Shown piece by piece: positions 8,194-16,602 of a DNA stretch of 64,000 nt. The translations under genes and the position numbers were made by a program. Each line of letters starts with the position of its first letter. Position 1 is the stretch's first letter. This stretch comes from DAOPXV01 sp964551445. Lineage in GTDB: Bacteria; Muiribacteriota; UBA9980. The DNA is taken from positions 62,001 to 126,000 of the forward strand of contig CAZKCG010000008.1 in NCBI GenBank assembly GCA_964551445.1, written 5' to 3'. The notes below the pieces were generated by a model. It was given only the letters and a program-made list of their open reading frames with translations. It was not told the origin of the DNA and did not search any database.

Positions 8194-9108
8194 ATGAAAC
8201 AGGCTAAAGAAGTCAAAAGAAAGATAAAATCCATAACCTCCATCCGCCACATAACGCGCGCCATGAAAATGGTCGCGGCGGCGAAGTTCAAAAAGGCGCA
8301 GAACCGCATGAGCGCCATATCGGCCTACTATAAACGAATAAAAGAGGCCATCGGCGATATGTCGGATTATCTGATGGAACACAGCCATCCTTTCGTCGCG
8401 AAACAGTCTTCGGCGGAAGCTTCCCGCCATGCGTCCGGAAAGCCGGACCAGGTCCGCTGCTTCGTCGTCATAAGCGGAGACAAAGGACTATGCGGCGCCT
8501 TTAACATGAACATATGTAAAGAAGCCGAGATCCAGATAAAAAAAGCGAAGAAAGAAAATTTCGAACCCATATTGATCACTATCGGAACTAAATGTTACGA
8601 TTACTTCCACAAGAGAAAATATAAAATTTTCCACCACTCGCCCCTGAACAGGCCCGATCCGAAGTTCGAAGACATTCAGAGCACCATCAATTCAGTGCTC
8701 GAGGTGTTTGAGAACGGCCACGCTCTCGAAGTTCACGTTATATATACTCATTACGTTTCAACAATAACATATAAGGTGACGACCGAAAAGATACTGCCGA
8801 TCGAATTCGATAAGGCTCACTTTCTGCCCAACGCCATTAAAAACGACTTTAAATTCGAGCCGGGCCCTTCGGAGGTCATAGATTACCTGCTTCCCCGTTA
8901 CGTCAAAATGAGGGTTTTCGCGTCTATCGTCGAATCGTCATGTTCCGAACAGGGTTCGCGAATGCTCACGATGAGTTCCGCGACGGACAAGGCGTCTGAG
9001 ATGATATCGCACCTGACGCTCATGCTCAACAGGGCCCGCCAGGAATCGATCACGGCTGAACTTTTAGACATCGTCGGCGGCGTCGAGGCGCTTAAAAAAT
9101 CTTCATAA
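8194..9108 (+). CDS. atpG: ATP synthase F1 subunit gamma
   Basis: A 304-aa central rotor shaft. The N-terminal helix shows KRKIKSITSIRHITRAMKMV, close to the family K-x-R-I-x-S-x-x-x-x-x-x-I-T-x-A-M-x-M. The C-terminal helix has MLTMSSATDKASEMI and LNRARQESITAELLDIVGG, the canonical gamma C-terminal signature. It starts 17 bp after atpA with CGGAG upstream. It is the last atp gene here: a perfect inverted repeat follows and the next gene is a cell-wall peptidase, so atpD and atpC must lie elsewhere. Confidence 0.97.
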   Translation: MKQAKEVKRKIKSITSIRHITRAMKMVAAAKFKKAQNRMSAISAYYKRIKEAIGDMSDYLMEHSHPFVAKQSSAEASRHASGKPDQVRCFVVISGDKGLCGAFNMNICKEAEIQIKKAKKENFEPILITIGTKCYDYFHKRKYKIFHHSPLNRPDPKFEDIQSTINSVLEVFENGHALEVHVIYTHYVSTITYKVTTEKILPIEFDKAHFLPNAIKNDFKFEPGPSEVIDYLLPRYVKMRVFASIVESSCSEQGSRMLTMSSATDKASEMISHLTLMLNRARQESITAELLDIVGGVEALKKSS

Positions 9109-9160
9109 AAAAATTAAACTTCCTTCAAAAAGATTATAAATAAAGGGTTTTAATATCTAA

Positions 9161-9196
9161 AAATAACCGCCTGTTTTTCAAGAACGGCGGTTATTT
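9161..9196 (+). terminator. probable terminator after atpG
   Basis: Perfect 11-bp stem AAATAACCGCC (9161-9171) with GGCGGTTATTT (9186-9196) and a 14-nt loop; the U-tract is weak. The remaining gap to 9474 is AT-rich, with several imperfect copies of a short motif CATTTATT between 9360 and 9425 and no gene. Confidence 0.6.
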
Positions 9197-9474
9197 AGCT
9201 TGTTTGGGGCTTTTAAAAAAATAAAAAAAACTGAAAAAAGTTAATTTATGGCAATCTCATGGCCGATAACAATTATGAAATTAAAAATGAAAGGACCGGG
9301 GGCAACGGACTAAAAATTAAAATTTAAAACCACCAGAAAACTTAATACAAGATAAATAATCATTTAACATAACATTTATTCACAGCATTTATTCGTAGTA
9401 TCATTTGTTTTAACATTTATTGCATAAGTCATACTTTTGTGTCATTGTACCATACGCAGCATTGGAGGCAGAAT

Positions 9475-10770
9475 TTGAATACACTAAAGAGATTGTTTGT
9501 CTATCTTTTGATAGTCTTGTTCATATCGATTTTTTTCCAATCGATAGCTATTCTCTTCATAAAAAATTCCAAGGACGACCCTAAACTCTCTCTTGAAAAG
9601 AGTTTTCAAAACGGCTATATCGGTTCCGCCGATAACTCGCGTTCTGAAAAAACAGGCGGCAATCATCTTTTAAGCACGATCTCAAACGCGGTCGATACGC
9701 TTTATAATGAGAAGGCCGACAATTCTTCAGACAGGATGGTCGTATCCGTTTCCCGCGCCTCGTCAATAGAAGAATACAAACCGGTCATAGAGAACGCTCT
9801 TCCCGCAATAAAGACAGAGGTTCCGGCACAGGCATCTAAAACGGCTCAGCGCGCCGAGTCGATGGAGATCCCTTACGGCAAAAAGATAATGTTTCACACT
9901 CTTTCAGCCGGCGAAAAATTATCGGACCTTGCGAAACTCTATTCGATGCCCTTTGACGAACTTAAGAAAATGAACGGTTTCGGCGACACATACAGGCTTT
10001 ACTCCGGACAGAAAATAATGGTCATCCAGTCATATCCCGCCCAGGCGGCGCAAACCGTATCAAACACGCAGAGCCAGGCGGCCATTGCGAAAAAGGTCAT
10101 AATATCGTCGGAGCAGGCGCAGGAACAGACCCCGGAACAGATAAGACAGAATGAGATCTCACAGTCGGCGGCGGTTTCGAAAAGATCACTCGACGACGAC
10201 ATAAATAACATCCTTAAAGCGTCACGCAGCTCGAAAATTTTGAAAAGAAATAACAATCTCACGGATGAGACCGTATCTGACACGGCCAGCGCGTCTGAAC
10301 GGAAGGCTCCAGGGACGGAGCAGGTGAACTCGCAGTCTAAGGACCCGCTCGCGGACATCATCAAAAGCGCGAAAAAAAAGCGCAGGGTTTTTAAGTGGCC
10401 CGTAAGAGGGGAGGTGTCATCGAAATTCGGAATGAGAGTTCATCCGGTACGGGGCGAGGTGTCCATGCACACCGGGGTTGACATAGCGAAAAGGTCAGGG
10501 ACGACGATCTATCCGGCGATGGGAGGCAAAGTAGTTTTTGCCGGCTGGATGGGGGGCTACGGAAAGATGGTTGAGATACGCCATCCGAAGGGCTATACCA
10601 CAAGGTACGCGCATATGTCGAAGATCCGGGTCAGGGCAGGGCAGGAGGTCGCGTCGGGAACGGCGGTAGGTAACGTGGGCGATACAGGGACGTCAACAGG
10701 CTACCATCTTCATTTCGAGGTCAGGAAATACGGGAAACCATTGAATCCCCTGGCATTTTTGCAGAACTAG
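9475..10770 (+). CDS. LysM domain M23 family metallopeptidase (peptidoglycan endopeptidase)
   Basis: A 431-aa membrane-anchored cell-wall hydrolase. I start it at TTG 9475 because a perfect GGAGG lies six bases upstream; the in-frame GTG at 9439 has none. An N-terminal hydrophobic helix (about residues 5-28) is followed by a low-complexity linker, a LysM domain at about 139-185 (SAGEKLSDLAKLYSMPFDEL) and a second linker rich in Gln, Ser and Lys. The C-terminal M23 domain keeps zinc ligands H332-x3-D336 (HTGVD) and H411-L-H413, so it should be active. Such enzymes cut stem peptides in peptidoglycan during growth or division. Monocistronic between two terminators. Confidence 0.92.
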   Translation: MNTLKRLFVYLLIVLFISIFFQSIAILFIKNSKDDPKLSLEKSFQNGYIGSADNSRSEKTGGNHLLSTISNAVDTLYNEKADNSSDRMVVSVSRASSIEEYKPVIENALPAIKTEVPAQASKTAQRAESMEIPYGKKIMFHTLSAGEKLSDLAKLYSMPFDELKKMNGFGDTYRLYSGQKIMVIQSYPAQAAQTVSNTQSQAAIAKKVIISSEQAQEQTPEQIRQNEISQSAAVSKRSLDDDINNILKASRSSKILKRNNNLTDETVSDTASASERKAPGTEQVNSQSKDPLADIIKSAKKKRRVFKWPVRGEVSSKFGMRVHPVRGEVSMHTGVDIAKRSGTTIYPAMGGKVVFAGWMGGYGKMVEIRHPKGYTTRYAHMSKIRVRAGQEVASGTAVGNVGDTGTSTGYHLHFEVRKYGKPLNPLAFLQN

Positions 10771-10820
10771 ACGAAGAAACGCACGAAACATTATAGCCGC
10801 AGCATCATATCTAATATAAG

Positions 10821-10860
10821 TCTTTCCGAACCGTTCGCGGGCCGGAAAGATTTTTGTTTT
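10821..10860 (+). terminator. intrinsic terminator of the M23 peptidase gene
   Basis: TCTTTCCG (10821-10828) pairs with CGGAAAGA (10843-10850), with an inner CCG-ttcg-CGG, followed by TTTTTGTTTTT. Confidence 0.8.
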
Positions 10861-10890
10861 TGGCGGGCGTGAGATCAACCTTTTGATCAT

Positions 10891-10952
10891 AAAAAAACGG
10901 ACCCCTTTCTCTCGACTTGTTCCGGCAAGTTCAATTACAAAGGGGCCCGTTT
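10891..10952 (-). terminator. intrinsic terminator of the NfeD-flotillin unit
   Basis: On the minus strand AAACGGGCCCCTTT (10952-10939) pairs with AAAGGGGTCCGTTT (10908-10895) over 14 bp with one G-U, followed by a T-run. An inner ACTTG...CAAGT stem extends it. As a G-U pair exists only on the minus strand, it is best assigned to the flotillin transcript. Confidence 0.8.
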
Positions 10953-10972
10953 ATGTTCATGTATATTTTATT

Positions 10973-12487
10973 TTATCTTTTAGGCGGTTCGGGAGGTTTC
11001 GGGCCTTCGAATTTTTTAACGATGTTCTCGAGTTTGATCCCGGTAAGCGCTTCGACCGCCGGCGGAAGCTGTGATATCATGCTTAAGACGTCCTGAGTTA
11101 TTTTTGAAGCTCCTGCGCCTTCTCCTCCGTTGTTTATCATTATTATCTTTTCGGTTTTGGACAGCGGTTCCGCGATAGCGCGGGCGAGTTCCGGCAGTTT
11201 TTCGATTATCATCTGGGCCATAGCGGCGTTTCCGTATTTTTCCCACGCGTTGGCTTTCAGATTCATCGCTTCGGATTCGGCCATACCTTTAGCTTTTATG
11301 ACCTCGGCTTCCGCCATACCTTTGGCGCGTTCGACGTCTGCCTGGGCTATACCCTTGGCGCGTTCGACGTCGACGAGGGCGAGACCTTTCGTTTTATCGG
11401 CGTCAGCCATCATTTTCTGGGCGTCTGCCTGACCGCTTGCCATGGTGGCTATTTTATATTTTTCACCGTCGGCGAGTTCCTGCATTTTATTTCTTTCGGC
11501 TTCGGCGGATTTGGTTATCGTAGCTTCGAGTTCTTTCTGTCTTCTCAGAACTTCTTTTTCCTGGATCTCGATGGATCTTTCTTTTTCAACGAGCTGGACG
11601 TTCATTTCTTCGGTCTTGACGGCCTGTTGTTTTTTATTGTACTGCAGGTCGTAGGAAAGGTCCATATCGGCCTTTTTCAGATTGACCGCCGCCTGATAAT
11701 CAGCCTGTTTCATTTCGAAATCCCTGTTGGCTTCGGCTATCTTCGTTTTCGCTTCGATCTTGGCGATCTCTCCGAGCTGGGAGGCGAGGGCGGACTGGAT
11801 CGTGGCTTCTTTGAAAGCGTTGGCTTCGCCTATGGTCGCGTCTTTCTTTATATCGGCTATCCTTGTTTTACCGAGGGCTTCAAGGTATCCGTGCTCGTCC
11901 TTGATGTCGCGCAGAGTAAAGGACACTATGCAAAGACCCATGTTGGAAAGGTCGGGAGCGGAGACCTGCTGGACCTTTATGGCGAACTCGTCGCGGTTTT
12001 TGTAAATATCTTCAACGGTCATCGCGCCTAATATCGCGCGGAGGTGGCCTTCGAGGGTCTGATGGGCGATCCTCATTATTTCGGCCTGGTTCTTCGAAAG
12101 GAATTGTTCGGCCGCGGTGCCGATCGATATTTCGTCGGATTTGACCTTTATCTGGGCGACGCCGTCGACGAGGACGGGAACGCCGTGAAGAGTGATGACG
12201 GGAGGAGTTTTAACCTCGAGGGTGATAAGTTCCATTGAAAGGATCTGCGCCTGTTCGATAACGGGAATAACGAAAGCGCCGCCGCCGTGGACGATCCTGT
12301 AACCAACTGTCGTTGAAGAACCGTCATTATGCAATATTTTTCTTTTGCGGCCTGAAATGATCAAAACTTCGTTGGGGCCGACCTTGATATAGCGGCTCGC
12401 CCATACGTAAGCGAAGAGGAAAATTACAAGCAGTATAAAACCGGCTACGTAAGCGCCGGCTGTGGAAATGGAGTCTAAAAAACCCAT
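10973..12487 (-). CDS. flotillin-like SPFH/Band 7 protein
   Basis: A 504-aa protein anchored by an N-terminal hydrophobic segment (about residues 10-30). An SPFH domain (about 34-220) is followed by a long Ala/Glu/Lys-rich helical region with tandem repeats such as VERAKGIAQADVERAKGMAE (about 355-410), typical of FloT/YuaG and YqiK-type flotillins. These proteins form oligomeric scaffolds in ordered membrane microdomains. The C-terminus ends in a proline-rich tail (GPKPPEPPKR). A strong AAAGGAGAG precedes the ATG. It lies 104 bp downstream of the NfeD gene, the classical flotillin partner. Confidence 0.93.
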   Translation of the reverse strand: MGFLDSISTAGAYVAGFILLVIFLFAYVWASRYIKVGPNEVLIISGRKRKILHNDGSSTTVGYRIVHGGGAFVIPVIEQAQILSMELITLEVKTPPVITLHGVPVLVDGVAQIKVKSDEISIGTAAEQFLSKNQAEIMRIAHQTLEGHLRAILGAMTVEDIYKNRDEFAIKVQQVSAPDLSNMGLCIVSFTLRDIKDEHGYLEALGKTRIADIKKDATIGEANAFKEATIQSALASQLGEIAKIEAKTKIAEANRDFEMKQADYQAAVNLKKADMDLSYDLQYNKKQQAVKTEEMNVQLVEKERSIEIQEKEVLRRQKELEATITKSAEAERNKMQELADGEKYKIATMASGQADAQKMMADADKTKGLALVDVERAKGIAQADVERAKGMAEAEVIKAKGMAESEAMNLKANAWEKYGNAAMAQMIIEKLPELARAIAEPLSKTEKIIMINNGGEGAGASKITQDVLSMISQLPPAVEALTGIKLENIVKKFEGPKPPEPPKR

Positions 12488-12591
12488 AAAAACTCTCCTT
12501 TTACAATAATTTTTGAATATTCGTGTTTTATTATTTACTTGATCCGGACATGAATTTTGTGAGCTAGAAGAATATTAGGACTTTAATATAT

Positions 12592-13221
12592 TTATTCCTT
12601 GACGAAAATGTGATGTTTATCGACTTTCATTATGGTGACTTTCCGGTTCTTTTCAATGGGTTTTCCGTCGAAGGATTTTGCCATCGATACCTGTCTGCGG
12701 CCCTTGGCGGTAAAAACAGCCTGGCCGATGGGATTTGTGTCGGTTATTCCGACCGTCAGGTCGCATTCCGAACCGATGAGTTCCTCGGCGCGGACATTGG
12801 AAGTGCCCTGCGTTTCGCTGAATAATTTGACGAAGGCGAAGAAGGTTAAACCGGCTACGATAGTTCCGAATATTATGCCTGAAACTATGCCTATTTCAAC
12901 GAATTTATCGGCGAAGGCGCGCTGCCAGAGTATTCCGAATCCGCCGAAAGCGGTCGCGAAAACTGAGATCGTCAGAGGCGATAATACCGAAATATGAGTG
13001 AGATGGGATGAGTCGGCTGCGTGTATATCGACATGGCCGTCAGCGGCGTCTCCTGAGTGAAGGTCGACGTGCGCGTCCCCGGAGCCTATCGTATCAATAT
13101 GATGGCCGCCCAGGTCGGAGTGTCCGCCGAAAGATGAAAAAACAGCTGAAATAACAGCGAACCCAAGGCCGAAGACAAAAAAGAAAGTATATATTGAACC
13201 CAGCGTTATGCCGCTTATCAT
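12592..13221 (-). CDS. NfeD/YuaF-like membrane protein with His/Asp-rich loop
   Basis: A 209-aa protein with an N-terminal hydrophobic helix (about 8-30), two central membrane helices (about 80-95 and 105-130) and a C-terminal OB-fold-like NfeD domain (about 140-209, with LIGSECDLTVGITDTNPIG and the closing HHIFVKE). By family it is the partner of flotillin-type proteins. Unusual is the loop at residues 34-76, holding nine His and eight Asp in alternating H-x-D style, which looks suited to metal binding. First gene of the nfeD-flotillin unit, with GGGGG before the ATG. Confidence 0.82.
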   Translation of the reverse strand: MISGITLGSIYTFFFVFGLGFAVISAVFSSFGGHSDLGGHHIDTIGSGDAHVDLHSGDAADGHVDIHAADSSHLTHISVLSPLTISVFATAFGGFGILWQRAFADKFVEIGIVSGIIFGTIVAGLTFFAFVKLFSETQGTSNVRAEELIGSECDLTVGITDTNPIGQAVFTAKGRRQVSMAKSFDGKPIEKNRKVTIMKVDKHHIFVKE

Positions 13222-13309
13222 AATGCCCCCTTTTATGGCTTTTTATTATTAACGACCGGTTTTTAAAAAAATAATGAACTTTTTATACCTGGATATAGTA
13301 AGTTATTTT

Positions 13310-13338
13310 ATCTTAACATATTTGATTATATATGTCAA
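13310..13338 (-). promoter_or_regulatory. predicted promoter of the NfeD-flotillin unit
   Basis: Minus-strand TTGACA (13338-13333), a 17-bp spacer ending in TGT, then TAAGAT (13315-13310). Predicted leader about 85 nt. Confidence 0.65.
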
Positions 13339-13410
13339 ATTTTATGTTCTTTTGGCTGCAGCCTCATTTTAATTTTAAAAAAATGTCCCCTTTTTACCCG
13401 GATTTTTTGG

Positions 13411-13416
13411 TAAAAT
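13411..13416 (+). promoter_or_regulatory. possible extended -10 for the secreted glycosidase-like gene
   Basis: TGG followed by TAAAAT; no clear -35 box 17 bp upstream. The predicted start near 13423 would give a leader of about 55 nt with AAAGGTGG before the ATG. Confidence 0.4.
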
Positions 13417-13478
13417 ATAGTTATAAGCATTTATCGTGAATTTTTAAATTTTTAATATAATTGAAAGGTGGAAAATAA

Positions 13479-14609
13479 ATGATGAAAAAATCTAAAAACC
13501 TGTTTGTAGTTTTTCTCATTTCTGTATTTATGTTAACCGCTGTCGTTCCATCATATACTTACGCTGAGGGAATTACTGATCTTTCCGGCGGAAATTCACC
13601 GTTCACAAGCGTTCAGGGACAAAATCCCGTGCAGCAGGCCGGAACGCAGATCGGCGGCGCCATACAACAGGCCGGAAACGCTTTGAATCAATCTTTGTCG
13701 CCGGGCGGCGGGCTCAATAATCTTTTCGGCGAGCTTGGCGGATTTTTTGAAAACCTGGTAAAAGGCCTCGCCGGAATTTTCGGTCAGTTATTCGGCTTTA
13801 TTTCAAAGATAGCCGAATCGATCTTTCCGGGATGTTCGAACAGTCAGGGAGCCAACGACATTTCAAGTTTCATAAATTCGATGGCCGGGCAGAGCGTGAC
13901 GGGCGGAAACAACGATGACGGCTCTCAGCCGGCGGTTAATAACAACGGCGTGAATCCCGGTAATGACGGTTCGAATACTCCCGCGAACAATAATACGGCC
14001 GGAAACGCCAACGCTCCCGCGGCTCCCGGTACCAATGCGCCCGCGTCGAACGCTCCGGGGAACGGAAGGACTTACAGCGCTCACGCTTACTCGTCCACAA
14101 ATCTTATATCCGACGGTGAATTTACCGACTCGAATTATATGAGTCTCGGCGACATCAGAAATTTTCTTACAAGGATAGGTTCTCAGCTGGCCAATACTAT
14201 CCACGGTGTGGATGTCGCGGCCGCCATAAAGAGCGCGGCTGACGCTAATGGAATAAACCCGCTTGTTCTTCTGGCCACTCTCCAGAAAGAAAAAGGCCTC
14301 GTTCAAACCAGAAGCACTATAACGCAAAGTCAGCTTGACTGGGCATGCGGCGTCGGCGCTTATGACGGCGGAAACTGGAATAACCGCTATAAAGGTTTTG
14401 CCAACCAGATATCATCGGCGGCCAGCACTTATAAAAATTTATATAACAGAGGCGCAGGAACCATCTCGATAGACAACGGCGCGCATAGAGTGACCGCCGC
14501 TAACGCGGCTACCGCTTCGGTTTATCGTTACACTCCGCACACCGCCGGCGGCCAGCTTTTTCACTCGGTTTACGAAGGTTTTAAACGCAGGTTCGAATCT
14601 TATAAATAA
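13479..14609 (+). CDS. secreted protein with C-terminal lysozyme/transglycosylase-like domain
   Basis: A 376-aa exported protein: signal peptide at about 1-29 ending in YTYAEG, then a Gly/Gln/Asn-rich low-complexity region interrupted by a hydrophobic segment (about 85-115), then an Asn/Ala/Pro linker (about 140-195). The C-terminal 165 residues contain NPLVLLATLQKEKGLVQ with a Glu at 271, followed by WACGVGAYDGG and ASVYRYTPH. The arrangement resembles soluble lytic transglycosylase or glucosaminidase folds, where that Glu is the catalytic acid. Probably a peptidoglycan- or glycan-cleaving surface enzyme; substrate unknown. Converges with the CoA operon, only 6 bp apart. Confidence 0.75.
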   Translation: MMKKSKNLFVVFLISVFMLTAVVPSYTYAEGITDLSGGNSPFTSVQGQNPVQQAGTQIGGAIQQAGNALNQSLSPGGGLNNLFGELGGFFENLVKGLAGIFGQLFGFISKIAESIFPGCSNSQGANDISSFINSMAGQSVTGGNNDDGSQPAVNNNGVNPGNDGSNTPANNNTAGNANAPAAPGTNAPASNAPGNGRTYSAHAYSSTNLISDGEFTDSNYMSLGDIRNFLTRIGSQLANTIHGVDVAAAIKSAADANGINPLVLLATLQKEKGLVQTRSTITQSQLDWACGVGAYDGGNWNNRYKGFANQISSAASTYKNLYNRGAGTISIDNGAHRVTAANAATASVYRYTPHTAGGQLFHSVYEGFKRRFESYK

Positions 14610-14615
14610 AAAAGC

Positions 14616-15386
14616 TTAAGAATTCATGGAAAGCGAATGGAATATGCCGGCCAGCACCAGGTCAGGGACGAACTCGTCAAAGAGTCCGGATTCGGCGTAC
14701 ATTCCGGCGAATCCTCCTGTGCCTATAACCATTGGTTTTCTCCCGTCGAAACATTCGGCCGATATGCGCGCGATCAGTTCGCGGGCCATTCCGAGCGTTC
14801 CAAAATAAAGACCGGACTGGATGTTTTCAACGGTGGACCTGCCGCACGCCGCTTCGGGCTTGATTATCTCGACGCTCGGAAGCCTGGCGGTCTTACTTTC
14901 AAGCGCGTCCATTGAGGTTTTGAGGCCCGGAAATATCGCGCCTCCCATATACTGTTTATCGGAAGTTATCGCGCAGACGGTTATCGCGGTGCCCATATCG
15001 ATTATGACCAGATCGCGGCCCGGATATTTATGCACCGCCGCTATGGCGTTCGCTATGCGGTCGGCGCCGAGCTCGAGAGGGTTTCTGTATTTTATCCTGA
15101 TCCCGCATTTGACGCCGGGGCCCACCATGAACGGATTTATTTTGAAGTAGCGGACGCAGCAGTTTCTAAGCGTATGAATGATATCGGGAACGACGCTGCA
15201 GAACGCGATATTTTTAATCTCGTCGGGATTTATGCCGTTCTCCCTGAGCACCTGCCTTAGAAACATTCCCATTTCATCCGATGAAGCTTCGGTTGTCGAG
15301 CGTTTTCTGAACTGGAATTTTAACTTTTTATCGGAGTAAACCCCTCCATATATCTGGCTGTTGCCTATATCAAGACACAGGATCAT
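14616..15386 (-). CDS. coaX: type III pantothenate kinase
   Basis: A 256-aa kinase that phosphorylates pantothenate, the first step of CoA synthesis. It has the ASKHA fold motifs: N-terminal DIGNSQIYGGVY, ELGADRIANAIAA and DMGTAITV in the middle, and GTGGFAG near the C-terminus. CoaX enzymes are insensitive to CoA feedback and need a monovalent cation. It is the last gene of the six-gene unit; its ATG overlaps the coaB stop by four bases. No intrinsic terminator is visible in the 6 bp before the convergent gene. Confidence 0.95.
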   Translation of the reverse strand: MILCLDIGNSQIYGGVYSDKKLKFQFRKRSTTEASSDEMGMFLRQVLRENGINPDEIKNIAFCSVVPDIIHTLRNCCVRYFKINPFMVGPGVKCGIRIKYRNPLELGADRIANAIAAVHKYPGRDLVIIDMGTAITVCAITSDKQYMGGAIFPGLKTSMDALESKTARLPSVEIIKPEAACGRSTVENIQSGLYFGTLGMARELIARISAECFDGRKPMVIGTGGFAGMYAESGLFDEFVPDLVLAGIFHSLSMNS

Positions 15387-16066
15387 TTCCTTTCCCCCTT
15401 CAAAGTTTTCGAGACGAGCGAATATAAGCCTTCCGCGAGTTCATCCTTTGTGTTAAAAACAGCTATGAGCGAGCTTTTTGAATAAAGTGAAACGATATGC
15501 GAAACGGCGTTTATTCCGGACAGATCGTTATGCGCCACGAAGTCGGCGCCGCTTTTCGCGAATAATTTTTCGACCGCTTCCGATCTCGCGCTCCCGTCAG
15601 GCGTATTGGTGAGTTTGAACCCTATCACCGTGATGTTTTTATTTAATGAATATTCGCGGAGGCGGCTGATTATCTTGTGATTTTTTTTAAGAACGAGCGA
15701 TATATCGTCTTCTGAATCGGATTCGATCTTTAATGCCGTTGACGGAACGAAGGACCTTCCGCCGGTCCTTATCTCGGCGACCGAATAATCCGAGACCGCG
15801 GCCGCGTGTATGACGGCGTCGAAATTCTGGTGTGAAAGCAATCCCGAAATTTCCGCGTCAAGGGACGAAAAATCGGAGAAGGGCACCATTTCGCATAACG
15901 AAGAAGGTTTTATGGCCCTTTTCGCGTGAAGGTAAACTACGCCGGCGCCTTTTTGAATGAATTTTTCGGCTATCGCGGCCCCGGTGGCTCCGGTGCTGGT
16001 GTTTGTGATCGATCTGACGCCGTCTATGGCTTCTTCCGTTCCGCCGGAAGTTACGATCACTCTCAT
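15383..16066 (-). CDS. coaB: monofunctional phosphopantothenate-cysteine ligase (CoaB, streptococcal-like type)
   Basis: A 227-aa enzyme joining cysteine to 4'-phosphopantothenate. The N-terminal nucleotide-binding motif VTSGGTEEAIDGVRSITNTS and the later AAAVSDYSVAEI and VIGFKLTNT are characteristic. Most bacteria fuse this domain to CoaC; here it is a separate gene. The form SITNTSTG and GFKL resembles the stand-alone CoaB of streptococci and enterococci rather than the bacterial fusion type, from memory of those sequences. Overlaps coaC and coaX by four bases each, so the product level should track its partners. Confidence 0.9.
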   Translation of the reverse strand: MRVIVTSGGTEEAIDGVRSITNTSTGATGAAIAEKFIQKGAGVVYLHAKRAIKPSSLCEMVPFSDFSSLDAEISGLLSHQNFDAVIHAAAVSDYSVAEIRTGGRSFVPSTALKIESDSEDDISLVLKKNHKIISRLREYSLNKNITVIGFKLTNTPDGSARSEAVEKLFAKSGADFVAHNDLSGINAVSHIVSLYSKSSLIAVFNTKDELAEGLYSLVSKTLKGERK

Positions 16067-16602
16067 GAGAACCGCCTTTCGATATCTTTAAATATCTCGT
16101 CCGGTTCAATCAGGCGGCCTTTGCCGATGGCGCCGCAGGCGAGCATTCCTTCTCCCGTCGGATAGATGCCGCAGCCCCAGGTTTTAAGCTGCTTTAAGGA
16201 ACTTTGCGTGGCCGGATGTTCGTACATGTTAGAATTCATGGCAGGAGCTATGAGATAAGGTTTTCTGAAGTTGTTGACTAAAAATAAGGCACCGATGAGA
16301 CTTTCGGCGAGGCCGCCCGCCAGGGCGTTTATCGTGTTGGCCGACGCCGGGCACAAGAGCATTATATCTGCCCAGTCCGCGAGTTCTATATGCGCTTTGG
16401 CGAGTCCGTCGCCGAACATGCTTTTATAAACGGGTTTATCGGTAAGGCCTTCAAGCGTGGCTTCGCCCACGAATTTAAGCGCGGCTTCGGTCGCGACAGG
16501 CTGGACCTCGTATTTTGCCTGAACGAGTTTAGATATCAGATAACACGCTTTATAACAGGATATTGAACCCGTAAGCTGGAAAAGTATTTTACCTTTCGAC
16601 AT
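16063..16602 (-). CDS. coaC: monofunctional phosphopantothenoylcysteine decarboxylase (flavoprotein CoaC)
   Basis: A 179-aa FMN-dependent decarboxylase producing 4'-phosphopantetheine. Family motifs are complete: N-terminal LTGSISCYKA, AHIELADWADIMLLCPASANT with the active-site His, PAMNSNMYEHPAT and LACGAIGKGRLIEPDEI with the catalytic Cys loop. Stand-alone CoaC is unusual outside streptococci, enterococci and eukaryotes. It overlaps panC by 14 nt upstream and coaB by four downstream. Confidence 0.93.
   Translation of the reverse strand: MSKGKILFQLTGSISCYKACYLISKLVQAKYEVQPVATEAALKFVGEATLEGLTDKPVYKSMFGDGLAKAHIELADWADIMLLCPASANTINALAGGLAESLIGALFLVNNFRKPYLIAPAMNSNMYEHPATQSSLKQLKTWGCGIYPTGEGMLACGAIGKGRLIEPDEIFKDIERRFS

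Noticed and set aside
9360..9425. Short CATTTATT repeats before the M23 peptidase gene
   Set aside because: Imperfect, AT-rich and irregularly spaced; no convincing operator or iteron pattern.
13863..14327. Minus-strand frame opposite the secreted glycosidase-like gene
   Set aside because: Serine/arginine/glycine-biased shadow of the plus-strand gene, without start context.
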